Part shown: positions 37,759-47,407 of the stretch, piece by piece
Layout: the number at the start of each line of letters is the position of its first letter
How positions within the stretch are numbered: the first letter of the stretch is position 1
From: Actinobacillus porcitonsillarum
GTDB taxonomy: Bacteria; Pseudomonadota; Gammaproteobacteria; Enterobacterales; Pasteurellaceae
NCBI RefSeq assembly: GCF_003101015.1
Contig: NZ_CP029206.1
Location: forward strand, 620,001 to 684,000
Direction: 5' to 3'
Length of the DNA: 64,000 nucleotides
Notes under the pieces: generated by a model
The model's database searches: none
Told to the model about the DNA's origin: nothing
The model's input: the letters and a program-made list of their open reading frames with translations, nothing else
Translations under genes and position numbers: made by a program

Positions 37759-38685
37759 TTAGTGATTTAACCACGCCATATATTCTGCCGTACCTTCTGC
37801 CACGGTTTTAAATTTACCTTGATAACCGGCAGCTCGTAATGCGGTAAGATCCGCTTGAGTAAAGGTTTGATAGCGAGATTTTAAGTGATCCGGGAATGGG
37901 ATCGTTTCAATTTCGCCTTTGCCGTGATATTTAATGACCGCTTCAGCCACTGCACGGAATGACTCTGCATTGCCAGTGCCAAGATTGAAAATACCCGAAA
38001 TACCGTTTTGCCACGCCCAAATGTTTACTTGTGCGACATCGCCAACATAAACGAAATCACGTAGGAAGTTTTCTGAGCCGGCAAATAATTTTGGATTTTC
38101 GCCTTTTAAAATTTGGTTATTCAAATGGAAAGCGACACTTGCCATCGAACCTTTGTGCTGCTCACGTGGGCCATACACATTGAAGTATTTAAAGCCGCAT
38201 ACCGGTGATTCTGCTTCCGGTAAAATTTTACGGACATATTCATCAAATAAGAATTTTGAATAGCCGTAAGCATTTAATGGCGATTCAAATTCACGTTTTT
38301 CGATGAAATTGTCTGAACGACCACCGTAAGTTGCTGCACTTGAAGCATAGAAGAAGGGGATTTGGCGATCTAAACAAAAATGTAATAACTCTTTAGAGTA
38401 TTCATAATTGTTGTGCATTAAGTATTTACCGTCCCATTCTGTTGTGGCAGAACAAGCTCCTTCATGGAAAACCGCATCAATGTCGCCAAAGTCATCACCG
38501 GCAATAATTGAGGCAATAAAATCTTCTTTATCGCAATAATCAGCAATGTCTAAATCCACTAGATTGATAAATTTTTCGCCATTTTTTAGGTTATCTACCA
38601 CTAAAATATCTTTACGACCAATATCGTTTAAAGCCTTAACGATATTGCTCCCAATCATTCCAAAACCACCGGTTACGATAATCAT
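37759..38685 (-). CDS. hldD: ADP-L-glycero-D-manno-heptose 6-epimerase
   Basis: HldD converts ADP-D-glycero-D-manno-heptose to the L-form used in the LPS inner core. The 308-residue short-chain dehydrogenase has the NADP-binding [19 protein letters not shown], the [27 protein letters not shown] block specific to the family, and the catalytic Y-x-x-x-K in [14 protein letters not shown]. Length and ends match E. coli RfaD/HldD. Confidence 0.96.
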   Translation of the reverse strand: MIIVTGGFGMIGSNIVKALNDIGRKDILVVDNLKNGEKFINLVDLDIADYCDKEDFIASIIAGDDFGDIDAVFHEGACSATTEWDGKYLMHNNYEYSKELLHFCLDRQIPFFYASSAATYGGRSDNFIEKREFESPLNAYGYSKFLFDEYVRKILPEAESPVCGFKYFNVYGPREQHKGSMASVAFHLNNQILKGENPKLFAGSENFLRDFVYVGDVAQVNIWAWQNGISGIFNLGTGNAESFRAVAEAVIKYHGKGEIETIPFPDHLKSRYQTFTQADLTALRAAGYQGKFKTVAEGTAEYMAWLNH

Positions 38686-38791
38686 ATTGTATTCCTTTAT
38701 ATAAACTACAACTGTGGATATTATGCCACGTTTTGCAAAATTTTGCCTAATTTAACTTCTTATTATATTTTTTATATCTACATATTGAAAT

Positions 38792-38810
38792 AAAAATTAT
38801 TATCATTATA
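38792..38810 (+). promoter_or_regulatory. Probable Fur box upstream of the siderophore receptor
   Basis: The 19 bases match the Fur consensus GATAATGATAATCATTATC at 14 positions, with the right half TATCATTATA nearly perfect. It lies 38 bp before the receptor ATG. Iron repression is expected for such a gene. Confidence 0.6.
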
Positions 38811-38847
38811 GTTGTATTGTGTTTTTTCATTAATCATGTGAGGTATT

Positions 38848-40926
38848 ATGAAATTTATCGCTTATCCATTTTCTAAAGTGAGTTTAGCCTTTTGGGTTAT
38901 GTATAGCTCTTCTGTCTTCGCTACAGAGAATGTATCAGAAATTGGAGGGGTTATCGTTACCGCATCAGGTTCAGCTCAGCAACTTAAAAATGCGCCAGCA
39001 AGTGTTACGGTAATTAATCAGCAACAATTAAAGAACCAACCAGCAACTAATTTAATCGACATGTTAAAAGATGTTCCAAGTGTTGCTATAAGTGGCAGTG
39101 GAGTCAATAAACAAGACATTGCGCTTCGTGGCTTGCCTGCAGATTACACGCTCATTTTGGTAGATGGTAAACGCCAAAATAGCCGTGAATCTCGCCCAAA
39201 TGGAAATGGTGGTTTTGAGAGCGGATTTATTCCACCAATAGGCGCTATTTCTCGCATTGAAGTTGTGAGAGGACCAATGTCATCACTGTATGGTTCGGAT
39301 GCGATGGGTGGCGTTGTTAATATTATAACTAAAGAAGCCAGTAAAGAATGGACTGGCGCATTCTCGTTAGGTGGAACATTGCAAGAAAATGATAATGCTG
39401 GAAGTGGCTATGATAGTAGCTTTTTTCTCTCTGGTCCTATCATTGCGAATAAATTAGGTGTTCAAGTTTATGGTGGGGGTAATTTCCGCCAAGAAGATAA
39501 ATTTGTAGGTGGATTTAATAAAAACAATAATAAAAATATCAATACGAAATTAACATTCACCCCAACAGAAAAACAAACACTTATATTTGAAATGGGTAGA
39601 AATGTGCAGAAAAAATCTGAGACGGCAGGGAAATCTTTGGCATTACAAACCTGTCGGGCAGGTAGTTGCACACAAAATAGCAATGTAACAACAGTGGCAA
39701 GCCGTAATCATTGGAGCTTAAGTTATTTAGTCGATTGGGATATTTTGCGTTCAGAATTAAGTATTTATCAAGAAAAAGCACGCCGCCAATTAGAATATGT
39801 AACAGGCTATAACTCTCGACAACCTGAAATCACTAACACCGTAGTAGACGCTAAATTTATGTTGCCTATCCAAAAACATTTCTTAGTATTTGGTGGGCAA
39901 TATCAACACGGAAAATTATCAGATGATTCGGTAAAAAGCGTAAATCAAGTAACAAATCCAAGAACAGGGGCTACCCGTTCAACAGCTAATTTTGCTTTAA
40001 CCAATAACAAAGCCATTCAAAAATCGCTCTTCCTTGAAGATGAAATTACACTAACAGATAAGTTACTGCTTACCCTTGGTGCACGCTTGGATCATCACGA
40101 AAAATATGGCTCGCACTGGAATCCACGTGGTTATTTGGTCTACCATTTAACTGATAATTTGAGCTTAAAAGGCGGTGTTGCCAAAGCATTTAAAGTTCCA
40201 AGCATTCGAGAAGTCAGTGAAGGTTATGTGACTTCAACGCAAGCTGGAGTGGGTGTCATTTATGGTAATGCAAACCTCAAACCTGAAACCAGTGTGAATC
40301 AGGAAATGGGCTTTGTGTATGAAAATGCTCAAGGTTTTAATTTCAGCACAATGTTATTTAATACCGATTTTAAAAATAAATTAACCAGTTACGCTACAGG
40401 TGGCAGAGATCCAATCACAGGCGCAAATTTATATGTTTACGACAATGTGGGTAAAGCGAATATAAAAGGGGTAGAAATCACCTCAAAAATTCCGTTACAC
40501 CAAAAAGTGGATTTAGATCTAACCTACACCTTCCAACATTCAAAACGTAAAACCGATGAAGATCGGTCAGCCTCTGGCTTATCTTTAAAAGGCTATCCAC
40601 TAGATAATACGCCAAAGCATTCAGCGTCAGTTAAATTAACTTGGACTGCAACGGATAAACTCAATTTATACTCACGAGTCCACTATCAAGGTAAACAAAT
40701 TTGGGCAAATCAACGTAATGGCGACAATAGAAATATCGCTCGTTACCGTTCAGCATATAGTACGGTTGATATTGGTGGAAATTACCAGTTCAATAAAAAC
40801 GTGTTATTAAATCTTGCAATACTGAACGTAGGTAATGAACGTTCAGATAAAATTGATACTAATGGCGGCAACTGGGCGGTTGAAGATGGTCGCCGCTATT
40901 GGGCGAATATAAATATCTCCTTTTAA
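38848..40926 (+). CDS. TonB-dependent receptor, catecholate siderophore type
   Basis: The 692-residue outer-membrane receptor has a signal peptide (cut near A-T-E, residue 25), a TonB-box-like IGGVIVTAS, a plug domain with the LRGLPADYTLILVDGKRQ and RIEVVRGPMSSLYGSDAMGGVVNIIT signatures, and a C-terminal Phe typical of barrels. The plug resembles the FepA/CirA/IrgA group, so the ligand may be enterobactin-like, but specificity cannot be read. It is followed after 36 bases by an esterase of the siderophore-cleaving type. Confidence 0.9.
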   Translation: MKFIAYPFSKVSLAFWVMYSSSVFATENVSEIGGVIVTASGSAQQLKNAPASVTVINQQQLKNQPATNLIDMLKDVPSVAISGSGVNKQDIALRGLPADYTLILVDGKRQNSRESRPNGNGGFESGFIPPIGAISRIEVVRGPMSSLYGSDAMGGVVNIITKEASKEWTGAFSLGGTLQENDNAGSGYDSSFFLSGPIIANKLGVQVYGGGNFRQEDKFVGGFNKNNNKNINTKLTFTPTEKQTLIFEMGRNVQKKSETAGKSLALQTCRAGSCTQNSNVTTVASRNHWSLSYLVDWDILRSELSIYQEKARRQLEYVTGYNSRQPEITNTVVDAKFMLPIQKHFLVFGGQYQHGKLSDDSVKSVNQVTNPRTGATRSTANFALTNNKAIQKSLFLEDEITLTDKLLLTLGARLDHHEKYGSHWNPRGYLVYHLTDNLSLKGGVAKAFKVPSIREVSEGYVTSTQAGVGVIYGNANLKPETSVNQEMGFVYENAQGFNFSTMLFNTDFKNKLTSYATGGRDPITGANLYVYDNVGKANIKGVEITSKIPLHQKVDLDLTYTFQHSKRKTDEDRSASGLSLKGYPLDNTPKHSASVKLTWTATDKLNLYSRVHYQGKQIWANQRNGDNRNIARYRSAYSTVDIGGNYQFNKNVLLNLAILNVGNERSDKIDTNGGNWAVEDGRRYWANINISF

Positions 40927-40962
40927 TCAATAGAAAAGGCTATTTTTAACAGTCTATAACTT

Positions 40963-41817
40963 ATGCTGAAATTTATTCTTATCTTTTCATTACTTTTTAC
41001 TGGTTCGGTTGGGAAAACTCAACCGAATCAAAGTATGCCTACAATTTCAAATACAATGAATAAACAATTTAACATCTTGATCGAAGATTTTCATTTTGAG
41101 GGAAAAAATTATCGTATTTTTGTAGCAGCACCACGACAAAAAACAACGTCAAAATATAAAGTTTTATATCTGTTAGATGGCAATGCTCAATTTCCCTTAG
41201 CGGTCAATTTGCAAAATTTAGATAAAAATCTACCGCTTATAGTTGGTATCGGTTATCCATCAGACAAAGCCTATCCGATTGCCGAACGCACTCGGGATTA
41301 CACACCTTTTGCCGACGGAAAAGCCTTTGAACAAGGTGGTGGAGCTGCCAATTTTCTACGTTTTATCACTCAAAAAATAAAGCCTTATATTGCCCAGCAT
41401 TATGATATTGATTTAAACGAACAGCATTTCTTTGGGCATTCATTTGGCGGTCTATTTGGCTTGTATGTATTGTTTAACCAGCCTGATATTTTTCAGCACT
41501 ATACCATCGCCAGCCCCTCATTATGGTGGGGAAATGGCGTGATTGTGCCTAAAACAGCCATAAAACTAAAAATAAAACCAAGCTATTTGCAAATTATCTT
41601 AGGGGAATATGAGGAAAACCCTGAACGTAACCCAAATATAACACTAGAACGACTCACGAGAATAAAAGAAAGGCAAGGTGTTTTTTCCACCCGACAATTT
41701 GCAGAATTATTACAAAAACAAGGCATAGAACCTCACTTCCAAATAATTAAACAAAAAGATCACGGTAATGTTATTGAAGAGGCGATTAAGAACGCCATAG
41801 AGCATATCCAACAATAA
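40963..41817 (+). CDS. Siderophore esterase-like alpha/beta hydrolase (IroE/BesA type)
   Basis: The 284-residue protein has a hydrophobic N-terminus that could be a signal peptide or anchor. An esterase-D-like fold follows, with YKVLYLLDGNAQFP, the nucleophile elbow FFGHSFGGLFGLYV (Ser160), SPSLWWG, and a late His (KDHGNV). Family members such as IroE cut trilactone siderophores to release iron. The pairing with the receptor supports this, but its substrate is inferred. Confidence 0.85.
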   Translation: MLKFILIFSLLFTGSVGKTQPNQSMPTISNTMNKQFNILIEDFHFEGKNYRIFVAAPRQKTTSKYKVLYLLDGNAQFPLAVNLQNLDKNLPLIVGIGYPSDKAYPIAERTRDYTPFADGKAFEQGGGAANFLRFITQKIKPYIAQHYDIDLNEQHFFGHSFGGLFGLYVLFNQPDIFQHYTIASPSLWWGNGVIVPKTAIKLKIKPSYLQIILGEYEENPERNPNITLERLTRIKERQGVFSTRQFAELLQKQGIEPHFQIIKQKDHGNVIEEAIKNAIEHIQQ

Positions 41818-41821
41818 AAAA

Positions 41822-41865
41822 CAAGCGGTCATATTTCGCAAATTCCTACAAAATATAACCGCTTG
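41822..41865. terminator. Uptake-sequence hairpin between the esterase gene and def
   Basis: CAAGCGGTCATATTT (41822-41836) and AAATATAACCGCTTG (41851-41865) pair with one mismatch. The hairpin lies between two convergent genes and probably serves both. Confidence 0.65.
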
Positions 41866-41873
41866 CTTATAGA

Positions 41874-42386
41874 TTACTTCGCTCGTGCAATCTGTTTTTT
41901 GAGTTTAACCATCTTCTCTTTAATACGTTGGCGTTTTAAAGGGGAAAGATGATCAACGAATAAAATCCCGTTTAAGTGGTCGATTTCGTGCTGAATACAA
42001 ATGGCAAATAAACCGTCTGCATCATAAACCACTTCTTCGCCTTGGCGGTTGAGTGCTTTCACTTTCACTTTTTCTTTGCGTGGCACAAGTGCACGATGTC
42101 CCGGGATCGATAAACAGCCCTCTTCAATGCCGGTTTCGCCACTGCTTTCAATAATTTCCGGGTTAATCAGTACCACTTGGTTGGTTTTATCCCCTTCAAT
42201 ATCAATGGTAATTACACGTTTTAGCACATCCACTTGCGGTGCGGCTAAGCCGATACCTTCGTGTTCATACATCGTATCAAACATATCATCAATAAAGCGG
42301 TTTAATTCATCATCAACCACGGCAACCGGTTCACACACCTTTGCCAAATTCTCATCAGGGTAAAGAACAACCTCTAATACAGCCAT
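41874..42386 (-). CDS. def: Peptide deformylase
   Basis: This metalloenzyme removes the formyl group from nascent proteins. The 170-residue protein has all three motifs: [16 protein letters not shown] (metal-binding Cys) and QHEIDHLNG (HExxH). It is divergent from dprA, the arrangement seen in enterics, but the usual partner fmt is not downstream. Confidence 0.97.
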   Translation of the reverse strand: MAVLEVVLYPDENLAKVCEPVAVVDDELNRFIDDMFDTMYEHEGIGLAAPQVDVLKRVITIDIEGDKTNQVVLINPEIIESSGETGIEEGCLSIPGHRALVPRKEKVKVKALNRQGEEVVYDADGLFAICIQHEIDHLNGILFVDHLSPLKRQRIKEKMVKLKKQIARAK

Positions 42387-42491
42387 TTTTTGCGATCTCT
42401 CTCGAAAATTTAAAAAGATTTAATTGGATATTTTAGCCGTTTTCTTATGATTAGGGAAATACTCGTGCTAAATTTACGCAAAGGAAGAAAG

Positions 42492-43640
42492 ATGTCGCAT
42501 TTAGAAGCCCTGCTAAAATTGATGCAAGTGCCGCAAATTGGTGCACAGAAAATTGCTCGTTTATTAGCAGAAGTGGATTTTTCAACGTTTTGTCAGTTTG
42601 ATAAAACCCAGTTACGTCAAATAGGTTGGAATGAAAAGCAGATACAGCGTTGGTTTAACCCAGACCAAAAATGGATTGATGAGGCACTGATTTGGGGAGA
42701 GCAAGAAAATCAGCATATCCTCACGCTTTTAGATCCGCATTATCCTTTTTTGTTAAAACAAATCAGCACCGCTCCACCGATTTTATTTGTCCAAGGAGCG
42801 GTTGAGAGTTTGCACTTACCTCAAGTGGCGATTGTGGGGAGCCGAGATTATTCTCACTATGGCGAGTATTGGGCGGGGTATTTTGCCGCTGAATTAGTAA
42901 AAAACGGCATCGCCGTAACAAGTGGATTGGCGATTGGCATTGATGGATTTTGTCATCAGCGAGCGGTTGCCGAGAATGGGATTACAATTGCCGTGTTGGG
43001 AAGTGGTTTAGCCCAGATTTATCCCGCACGCCATAAAAAATTGGCAGAGCAGATTATTGAAAAAGGGGGCGCATTGGTTTCTGAATTTTTGCCCCATCAG
43101 CCCCCATTAGCGGAGAATTTCCCTCGCCGAAATCGAATTATCAGTGGTTTATCGTTAGGGACGTTAGTCATTGAAGCCACCATCAACAGTGGTTCATTAA
43201 TTACCGCTCGCTATGCCTTAGAGCAGGGGAGAGAGGTGTTTGCGTTGCCGAATGCCGTGCAAAATCCTTACGCACAAGGTTGTCATAAATTGATTAAAGA
43301 AGGGGCGTTGCTTACAGAAAACATTGAAGATATTTTGCAGGCAATTCAATATCAACAGCAACGACTACCGGAACAAGTCGGATTATTCGATGATGAACAA
43401 GCGGTTGAAAATTCTTTTTCTTTTGTAACCTTTACCCCACCGCCTAAAAATGCAAAAGCGTTACCCGAAATGACCGCTTGTCAGCAACGGATTTTTACGC
43501 AAATAGGGCTTGAACCAATAGCCATTGATGATTTGGCAAAAGCATTAACGCTTGATGTTGCGGAATTATTGGTAGAGTTATTGAATTTAGAGCTCTTGTC
43601 GGTCATCAAGTCGGTAAATGGCGGCTATGTTCGAGCCTAA
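42492..43640 (+). CDS. dprA: DNA processing protein DprA
   Basis: DprA binds incoming single-stranded DNA and loads RecA during natural transformation. The 382-residue protein has an N-terminal helix-hairpin region, the Rossmann-like core (VAIVGSRDYSHYGEYWA, TSGLAIGIDGFCHQ, AVLGSGL, FPRRNRIISGLS, EATINSGSLITARYALEQGREVFALPN) and a C-terminal winged-helix segment. I chose the ATG at 42492 behind AAGGAAG; an ATG at 42447 lacks such a site. Its presence fits the dense uptake sequences. Confidence 0.94.
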   Translation: MSHLEALLKLMQVPQIGAQKIARLLAEVDFSTFCQFDKTQLRQIGWNEKQIQRWFNPDQKWIDEALIWGEQENQHILTLLDPHYPFLLKQISTAPPILFVQGAVESLHLPQVAIVGSRDYSHYGEYWAGYFAAELVKNGIAVTSGLAIGIDGFCHQRAVAENGITIAVLGSGLAQIYPARHKKLAEQIIEKGGALVSEFLPHQPPLAENFPRRNRIISGLSLGTLVIEATINSGSLITARYALEQGREVFALPNAVQNPYAQGCHKLIKEGALLTENIEDILQAIQYQQQRLPEQVGLFDDEQAVENSFSFVTFTPPPKNAKALPEMTACQQRIFTQIGLEPIAIDDLAKALTLDVAELLVELLNLELLSVIKSVNGGYVRA

Positions 43641-43750
43641 AGAAATTACATTTTTTTGTAAAATATCGTGTTAAATGGGCAATAAAAATGCTACAATCTG
43701 TCGCTTTAAAAAATTAGACGTCTATTTTCTACACAAATTTTAGGTTTTAT

Positions 43751-44158
43751 ATGGTTACTGAGAACAAAAACAAAGCTCCTGAACAGCTTGAAAATAAAGG
43801 AGTAAAAAGCAAAGGTTTAAATACAGCTTTATGGATTGTCGCAATTGTTCTTTTAGCAGTTGCAGCAGTAGGTAATGCTTATTTTGCATCTCATTTTTCA
43901 GCGGCAATCCGCGTTGTACTGATGGTGTTGTTAGTTGTAGGGGCAGTAGGTATCGCCGCTTTGACAAACCAAGGTCAGAAAGCAATTGGGTTTGCTAAAG
44001 AATCTCGCACAGAATTACGTAAAATCATTTGGCCAACACGTCCGGAAGCGACACAAACCACTTTAATCGTATTGGCTATGTGTGTGGTAGTTTCATTGGT
44101 ACTTTGGGGAATTGACTCTCTTATCGTAGCATTAATTACCTTCTTAACTAATTTATAA
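43751..44158 (+). CDS. secE: Preprotein translocase subunit SecE
   Basis: SecE is the essential small subunit of the SecYEG channel. The 135-residue protein has three hydrophobic segments, as in E. coli, and the conserved cytoplasmic FAKESRTELRKIIWPTRPEATQTT before the last helix. A TGCTACAAT extended -10 box at 43689-43697 may be its promoter; no good -35 was seen. nusG follows after 13 bases. Confidence 0.95.
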   Translation: MVTENKNKAPEQLENKGVKSKGLNTALWIVAIVLLAVAAVGNAYFASHFSAAIRVVLMVLLVVGAVGIAALTNQGQKAIGFAKESRTELRKIIWPTRPEATQTTLIVLAMCVVVSLVLWGIDSLIVALITFLTNL

Positions 44159-44171
44159 TAAGGCATAAAAG

Positions 44172-44732
44172 ATGAGCGAAGTAGAAACAGTAAGTAAAAA
44201 ACGTTGGTATGTATTACAAGCGTTTTCCGGTTTTGAAAACCGTGTTGCAGTAACATTACGTGAATATATTAAATTACACCACATGGAAGAGCAATTCGGC
44301 GAAGTATTAGTGCCTACCGAAGAGATTATTGAAAATGTGGGTGGCAAACGCCGTAAAACAGAACGTAAATTCTTCCCAGGCTATGTATTAGTTGAAATGG
44401 AAATGAATGATTATACGTGGCAATTAGTGCGTAGTGTGCCTCGTGTAATGGGCTTTATTGGCGGTACGGCAGATAAACCGGCACCGATTTCTAAGAAAGA
44501 AGCTGATCGCATTCTAAACCGTGTTCAAGAAACAGCGGATAAACCTCGCCATCGTAATGAATACTTCCCGGGCGAAAGCGTGCGTGTTACAGAAGGTCCG
44601 TTTGCAGACTTTACCGGCACGGTGGAAGAAGTGGATTACGAAAAAGGCCGTGTTAAAGTGTCTGTTTCGATCTTTGGTCGCGCTACACCGGTTGAGCTTG
44701 AATTTAACCAAGTGGAAAAACAAAACGGTTAA
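44172..44732 (+). CDS. nusG: Transcription antitermination factor NusG
   Basis: NusG binds RNA polymerase and couples transcription to translation and Rho. The 186-residue protein has the NGN domain ([35 protein letters not shown]) and a C-terminal KOW domain ([37 protein letters not shown]). It forms an operon with secE and ends at a strong terminator. Confidence 0.97.
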   Translation: MSEVETVSKKRWYVLQAFSGFENRVAVTLREYIKLHHMEEQFGEVLVPTEEIIENVGGKRRKTERKFFPGYVLVEMEMNDYTWQLVRSVPRVMGFIGGTADKPAPISKKEADRILNRVQETADKPRHRNEYFPGESVRVTEGPFADFTGTVEEVDYEKGRVKVSVSIFGRATPVELEFNQVEKQNG

Positions 44733-44756
44733 TTTGCAAATTGATGATAAAAAGAG

Positions 44757-44791
44757 ACCGCTTGTTACAGTGATGTAGCAAGCGGTTTTTT
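44757..44791 (+). terminator. secE-nusG terminator built from an uptake-sequence pair
   Basis: ACCGCTTG (44757-44764) and CAAGCGGT (44779-44786) pair, and the stem extends inward as TACA / TGTA with a GTGA loop, giving about 13 bp. TTTTTT follows. Both arms are uptake-sequence cores. Confidence 0.9.
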
Positions 44792-44845
44792 ATAGTACAC
44801 CCAAAGATTAACACAGAATAAATTTACTATCTCATAGAAAATGCT

Positions 44846-44970
44846 TGAAATTCGATCACTCTTTCAAGTATAATGCGCCATCATTTACGAGTTAGCTTGC
44901 CTAACTCGTATTTTTTGTGTAACAGGGGAGCCGGTATCGGCGTTATTACCCACTTAGAGGAAACTTAAAA
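44846..44970 (+). promoter_or_regulatory. rplK promoter and leader with terminator-like hairpin
   Basis: TTGAAA (44846-44851) and TATAAT (44870-44875) are 18 bp apart. Just after the expected start lies a perfect 10-bp stem, TACGAGTTAG / CTAACTCGTA (44886-44910), with a 5-base loop and six T residues. This is a textbook intrinsic terminator, but it is inside the leader. The rest of the leader holds GGGGAGCC (about 44926-44933) and AGAGGAAAC as ribosome-binding site. The first part may bind L1, as in E. coli; I could not verify that. Confidence 0.75.
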
Positions 44971-45399
44971 ATGGCAAAAAAAGTCCAAGCCTACGTTAAA
45001 CTGCAAGTTGCAGCGGGTATGGCTAACCCATCACCACCAGTTGGTCCAGCATTAGGTCAACAAGGTGTTAACATCATGGAATTCTGTAAAGCATTCAACG
45101 CTCGTACTGAGAGCTTAGAAAAAGGTTTACCAATTCCAGTTGTAATCACTGTGTATGCTGATAAATCATTCACTTTCGTAACGAAAACTCCACCGGCAGC
45201 AGTATTATTGAAAAAAGCTGTGGGTATCAAATCTGGTTCAGGTAAACCGAACAAAGATAAAGTGGGTACAGTAACTCAAGCACAATTACGTCAAATCGCT
45301 GAAACTAAAGCAGCAGATATGACTGGTGCAACTATCGAAACCAAAATGAAATCAATCGCTGGTACAGCTCGTTCAATGGGCTTAATCGTAGAGGAATAA
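44971..45399 (+). CDS. rplK: 50S ribosomal protein L11
   Basis: The 142-residue L11 protein of the GTPase-associated centre starts [40 protein letters not shown], with the proline-rich signature intact. The C-terminal rRNA-binding domain ends [12 protein letters not shown]. rplA follows after 4 bases. Confidence 0.98.
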   Translation: MAKKVQAYVKLQVAAGMANPSPPVGPALGQQGVNIMEFCKAFNARTESLEKGLPIPVVITVYADKSFTFVTKTPPAAVLLKKAVGIKSGSGKPNKDKVGTVTQAQLRQIAETKAADMTGATIETKMKSIAGTARSMGLIVEE

Positions 45400-45403
45400 T
45401 ACA

Positions 45404-46093
45404 ATGGCTAAATTGACTAAAAAAATGAAAGCAATTAAAGCTGGCGTAGATTCTACTAAAGCTTATGACATCAACGAAGCAATCGCAGTATTAAAACAAT
45501 TCGCGACAGCTAAATTCGTTGAGAGCGTGGATGTTGCAGTAAACTTAGGTATCGACCCTCGTAAATCAGACCAAAACGTACGTGGTGCAACAGTATTACC
45601 ACACGGTACAGGTCGTACAGCTCGCGTAGCAGTATTTACACAAGGCGCAAACGCAGAAGCAGCGAAAGCAGCGGGTGCAGACTTAGTAGGTATGGAAGAT
45701 CTTGCAGAGCAAATCAAGAAAGGCGAAATGAATTTTGACGTTGTTATCGCTTCTCCAGATGCAATGCGTGTTGTAGGTCAATTAGGTCAAGTATTAGGTC
45801 CACGTGGCTTAATGCCAAACCCGAAAGTTGGTACAGTAACGCCAAACGTAGCTGAAGCAGTTAAAAATGCTAAATCTGGTCAGATCCGTTACCGTAACGA
45901 CAAAAATGGTATTATCCATACTACAATCGGTAAAGCAGACTTCGCTCCAGAGCAATTAAAAGAGAACCTTCAAGCGTTATTAGCGGCATTAGTGAAAGCG
46001 AAACCGACAACAGCAAAAGGTATCTTTATCAAGAAAGTAAGCATCTCTACAACAATGGGTGCTGGTGTTGCAGTTGATCAAGCAACATTATAA
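45404..46093 (+). CDS. rplA: 50S ribosomal protein L1
   Basis: The 229-residue L1 protein of the ribosomal stalk has the family block [20 protein letters not shown]. In E. coli it also represses its own operon by binding the rplK leader. It ends before a 292-bp gap with a new promoter and leader for rplJL. Confidence 0.98.
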   Translation: MAKLTKKMKAIKAGVDSTKAYDINEAIAVLKQFATAKFVESVDVAVNLGIDPRKSDQNVRGATVLPHGTGRTARVAVFTQGANAEAAKAAGADLVGMEDLAEQIKKGEMNFDVVIASPDAMRVVGQLGQVLGPRGLMPNPKVGTVTPNVAEAVKNAKSGQIRYRNDKNGIIHTTIGKADFAPEQLKENLQALLAALVKAKPTTAKGIFIKKVSISTTMGAGVAVDQATL

Positions 46094-46115
46094 TTTCTTA
46101 ATCAGAAGTTAAATC

Positions 46116-46385
46116 TTTACAGGGTCGTAGATTATCTGTATAATTTACGACCTTACCTTGCGAAAGCAAGATGATGGTGCTGAGCCTTATCTCCAGCCCC
46201 GTCCAAGACCGTAGGTGAACCTGTGTGAACAGTTTCTTAATGAAAACAACCTACGTAGATGGTGAACAGACAGAATTTTCTGCTTCTGGACACCTGAGCC
46301 TCAAGAAGATAGCCGTGCAAGCGGTTGAATTTTTGGGATTTTTTGTAATTTCGCCTCTGGCGAAGTGTATCAGGAGCTAAAACCA
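46116..46385 (+). promoter_or_regulatory. rplJL promoter and L10 autoregulatory leader
   Basis: TTTACA (46116-46121) and TATAAT (46139-46144) are 17 bp apart. GGTCGTA (46123-46129) and TACGACC (46146-46152) form an inverted repeat around the -10. The leader then shows CTTGCGAAAGCAAG, GGTGCTGAGCC, and a pair of segments CCGTAGGTGAACC / CCTACGTAGATGGTGAAC. This is the arrangement of the L10(L12)4-binding leader of rplJ in gamma-proteobacteria. A short hairpin TTCGCC / GGCGAA (about 46351-46365) precedes the AGGAG ribosome-binding site. Confidence 0.8.
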
Positions 46386-46877
46386 ATGGCATTAAATCTT
46401 CAAGACAAACAAGCAATTGTTGCTGAAGTAAACGAAGCTGCCAAAGGTGCCCTTTCAGCTGTTGTTGCGGATTCTCGTGGTGTAACAGTTGAGAAAATGA
46501 CTGAGTTACGTAAATCTGCTCGTGAAGCTGGTGTAACTATGCGTGTTGTACGTAATACTTTATTACGTCGTGCGGTAGAAGGCACAGAGTTCGAGTGCTT
46601 AAAAGATACGTTTACTGGTCCAACTCTTATTGCTTTCTCTCACGAACACCCAGGTGCAGCAGCACGTTTGTTCAGTGAGTTTGCAAAAGCAAACAAAGAG
46701 TTTGAACTTAAAGGTGCAGCCTTTGAAGGTAAAATCCAAGATGTTGCATTCTTAGCGACATTACCAACTTACGAAGAAGCAATTGCACGTTTAATGGGCA
46801 CAATGAAAGAAGCTGCGGCAGGCAAACTTGTTCGCACTCTTGCGGCATTACGCGACAAATTACAAGAAGCTGCATAA
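46386..46877 (+). CDS. rplJ: 50S ribosomal protein L10
   Basis: The 163-residue L10 protein anchors L7/L12 to the ribosome and represses its own operon. It starts [33 protein letters not shown], and the C-terminal helix that holds L12 dimers ([22 protein letters not shown]) is intact. The ATG follows AGGAG. Confidence 0.98.
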   Translation: MALNLQDKQAIVAEVNEAAKGALSAVVADSRGVTVEKMTELRKSAREAGVTMRVVRNTLLRRAVEGTEFECLKDTFTGPTLIAFSHEHPGAAARLFSEFAKANKEFELKGAAFEGKIQDVAFLATLPTYEEAIARLMGTMKEAAAGKLVRTLAALRDKLQEAA

Positions 46878-46937
46878 TTTTAGGCAGAAAACTTCTTTAT
46901 TCGTTTAACAAATTTTTTACTTTAGGAATTGATTGTT

Positions 46938-47306
46938 ATGTCATTAACTAACGAACAAATCATTGAAGCGATCGCTTCTAAATCAGTATCAGAAATCGTT
47001 GAATTAATCACAGCGATGGAAGAAAAATTCGGTGTTTCAGCAGCGGCAGCAGTAGCAGCAGCTCCAGCAGCAGGCGCAGCGGCAGCAGAAGAGAAAACAG
47101 AATTTGACGTAGTATTAGCAGACGCTGGTGCTAACAAAGTAGCTGTAATCAAAGCAGTACGTGGTGCAACAGGTTTAGGCTTAAAAGAAGCTAAAGACTT
47201 AGTTGAATCTGCTCCAGCTAACTTAAAAGAAGGCATCTCTAAAGCAGAAGCTGAAGCACTTAAGAAAGAATTAGAAGAAGCTGGCGCGAAAGTAGAAATC
47301 AAATAA
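46938..47306 (+). CDS. rplL: 50S ribosomal protein L7/L12
   Basis: The 122-residue stalk protein recruits translation factors. It has an N-terminal dimerisation domain, an Ala-rich hinge (residues ~33-52) and the C-terminal [32 protein letters not shown] domain. AGGA precedes the ATG at 46938. A strong terminator follows, and rpoB, its usual neighbour, is about 14 kb away. Confidence 0.98.
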   Translation: MSLTNEQIIEAIASKSVSEIVELITAMEEKFGVSAAAAVAAAPAAGAAAAEEKTEFDVVLADAGANKVAVIKAVRGATGLGLKEAKDLVESAPANLKEGISKAEAEALKKELEEAGAKVEIK

Positions 47307-47342
47307 TTTTGATTTTTAGCCAACTTTTCGAAGTTCAAAAAG

Positions 47343-47369
47343 ACCCCGATGTTTCCATCGGGGTTTTTT
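47343..47369 (+). terminator. rplL terminator
   Basis: CCCCGATG / CATCGGGG (47344-47363) with a 4-base loop is followed by TTTTTT. Transcription of the ribosomal operon therefore probably ends here rather than running into rpoB. Confidence 0.9.
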
Positions 47370-47407
47370 GTTGTCTCATAAGCCTGCTTTCTATTCTTGC
47401 TTGTCTG

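Noticed and set aside
46922-47338. 138-codon frame antisense to rplL
   Set aside because: It mirrors the Ala-rich coding of rplL and has no ribosome-binding site or family resemblance.
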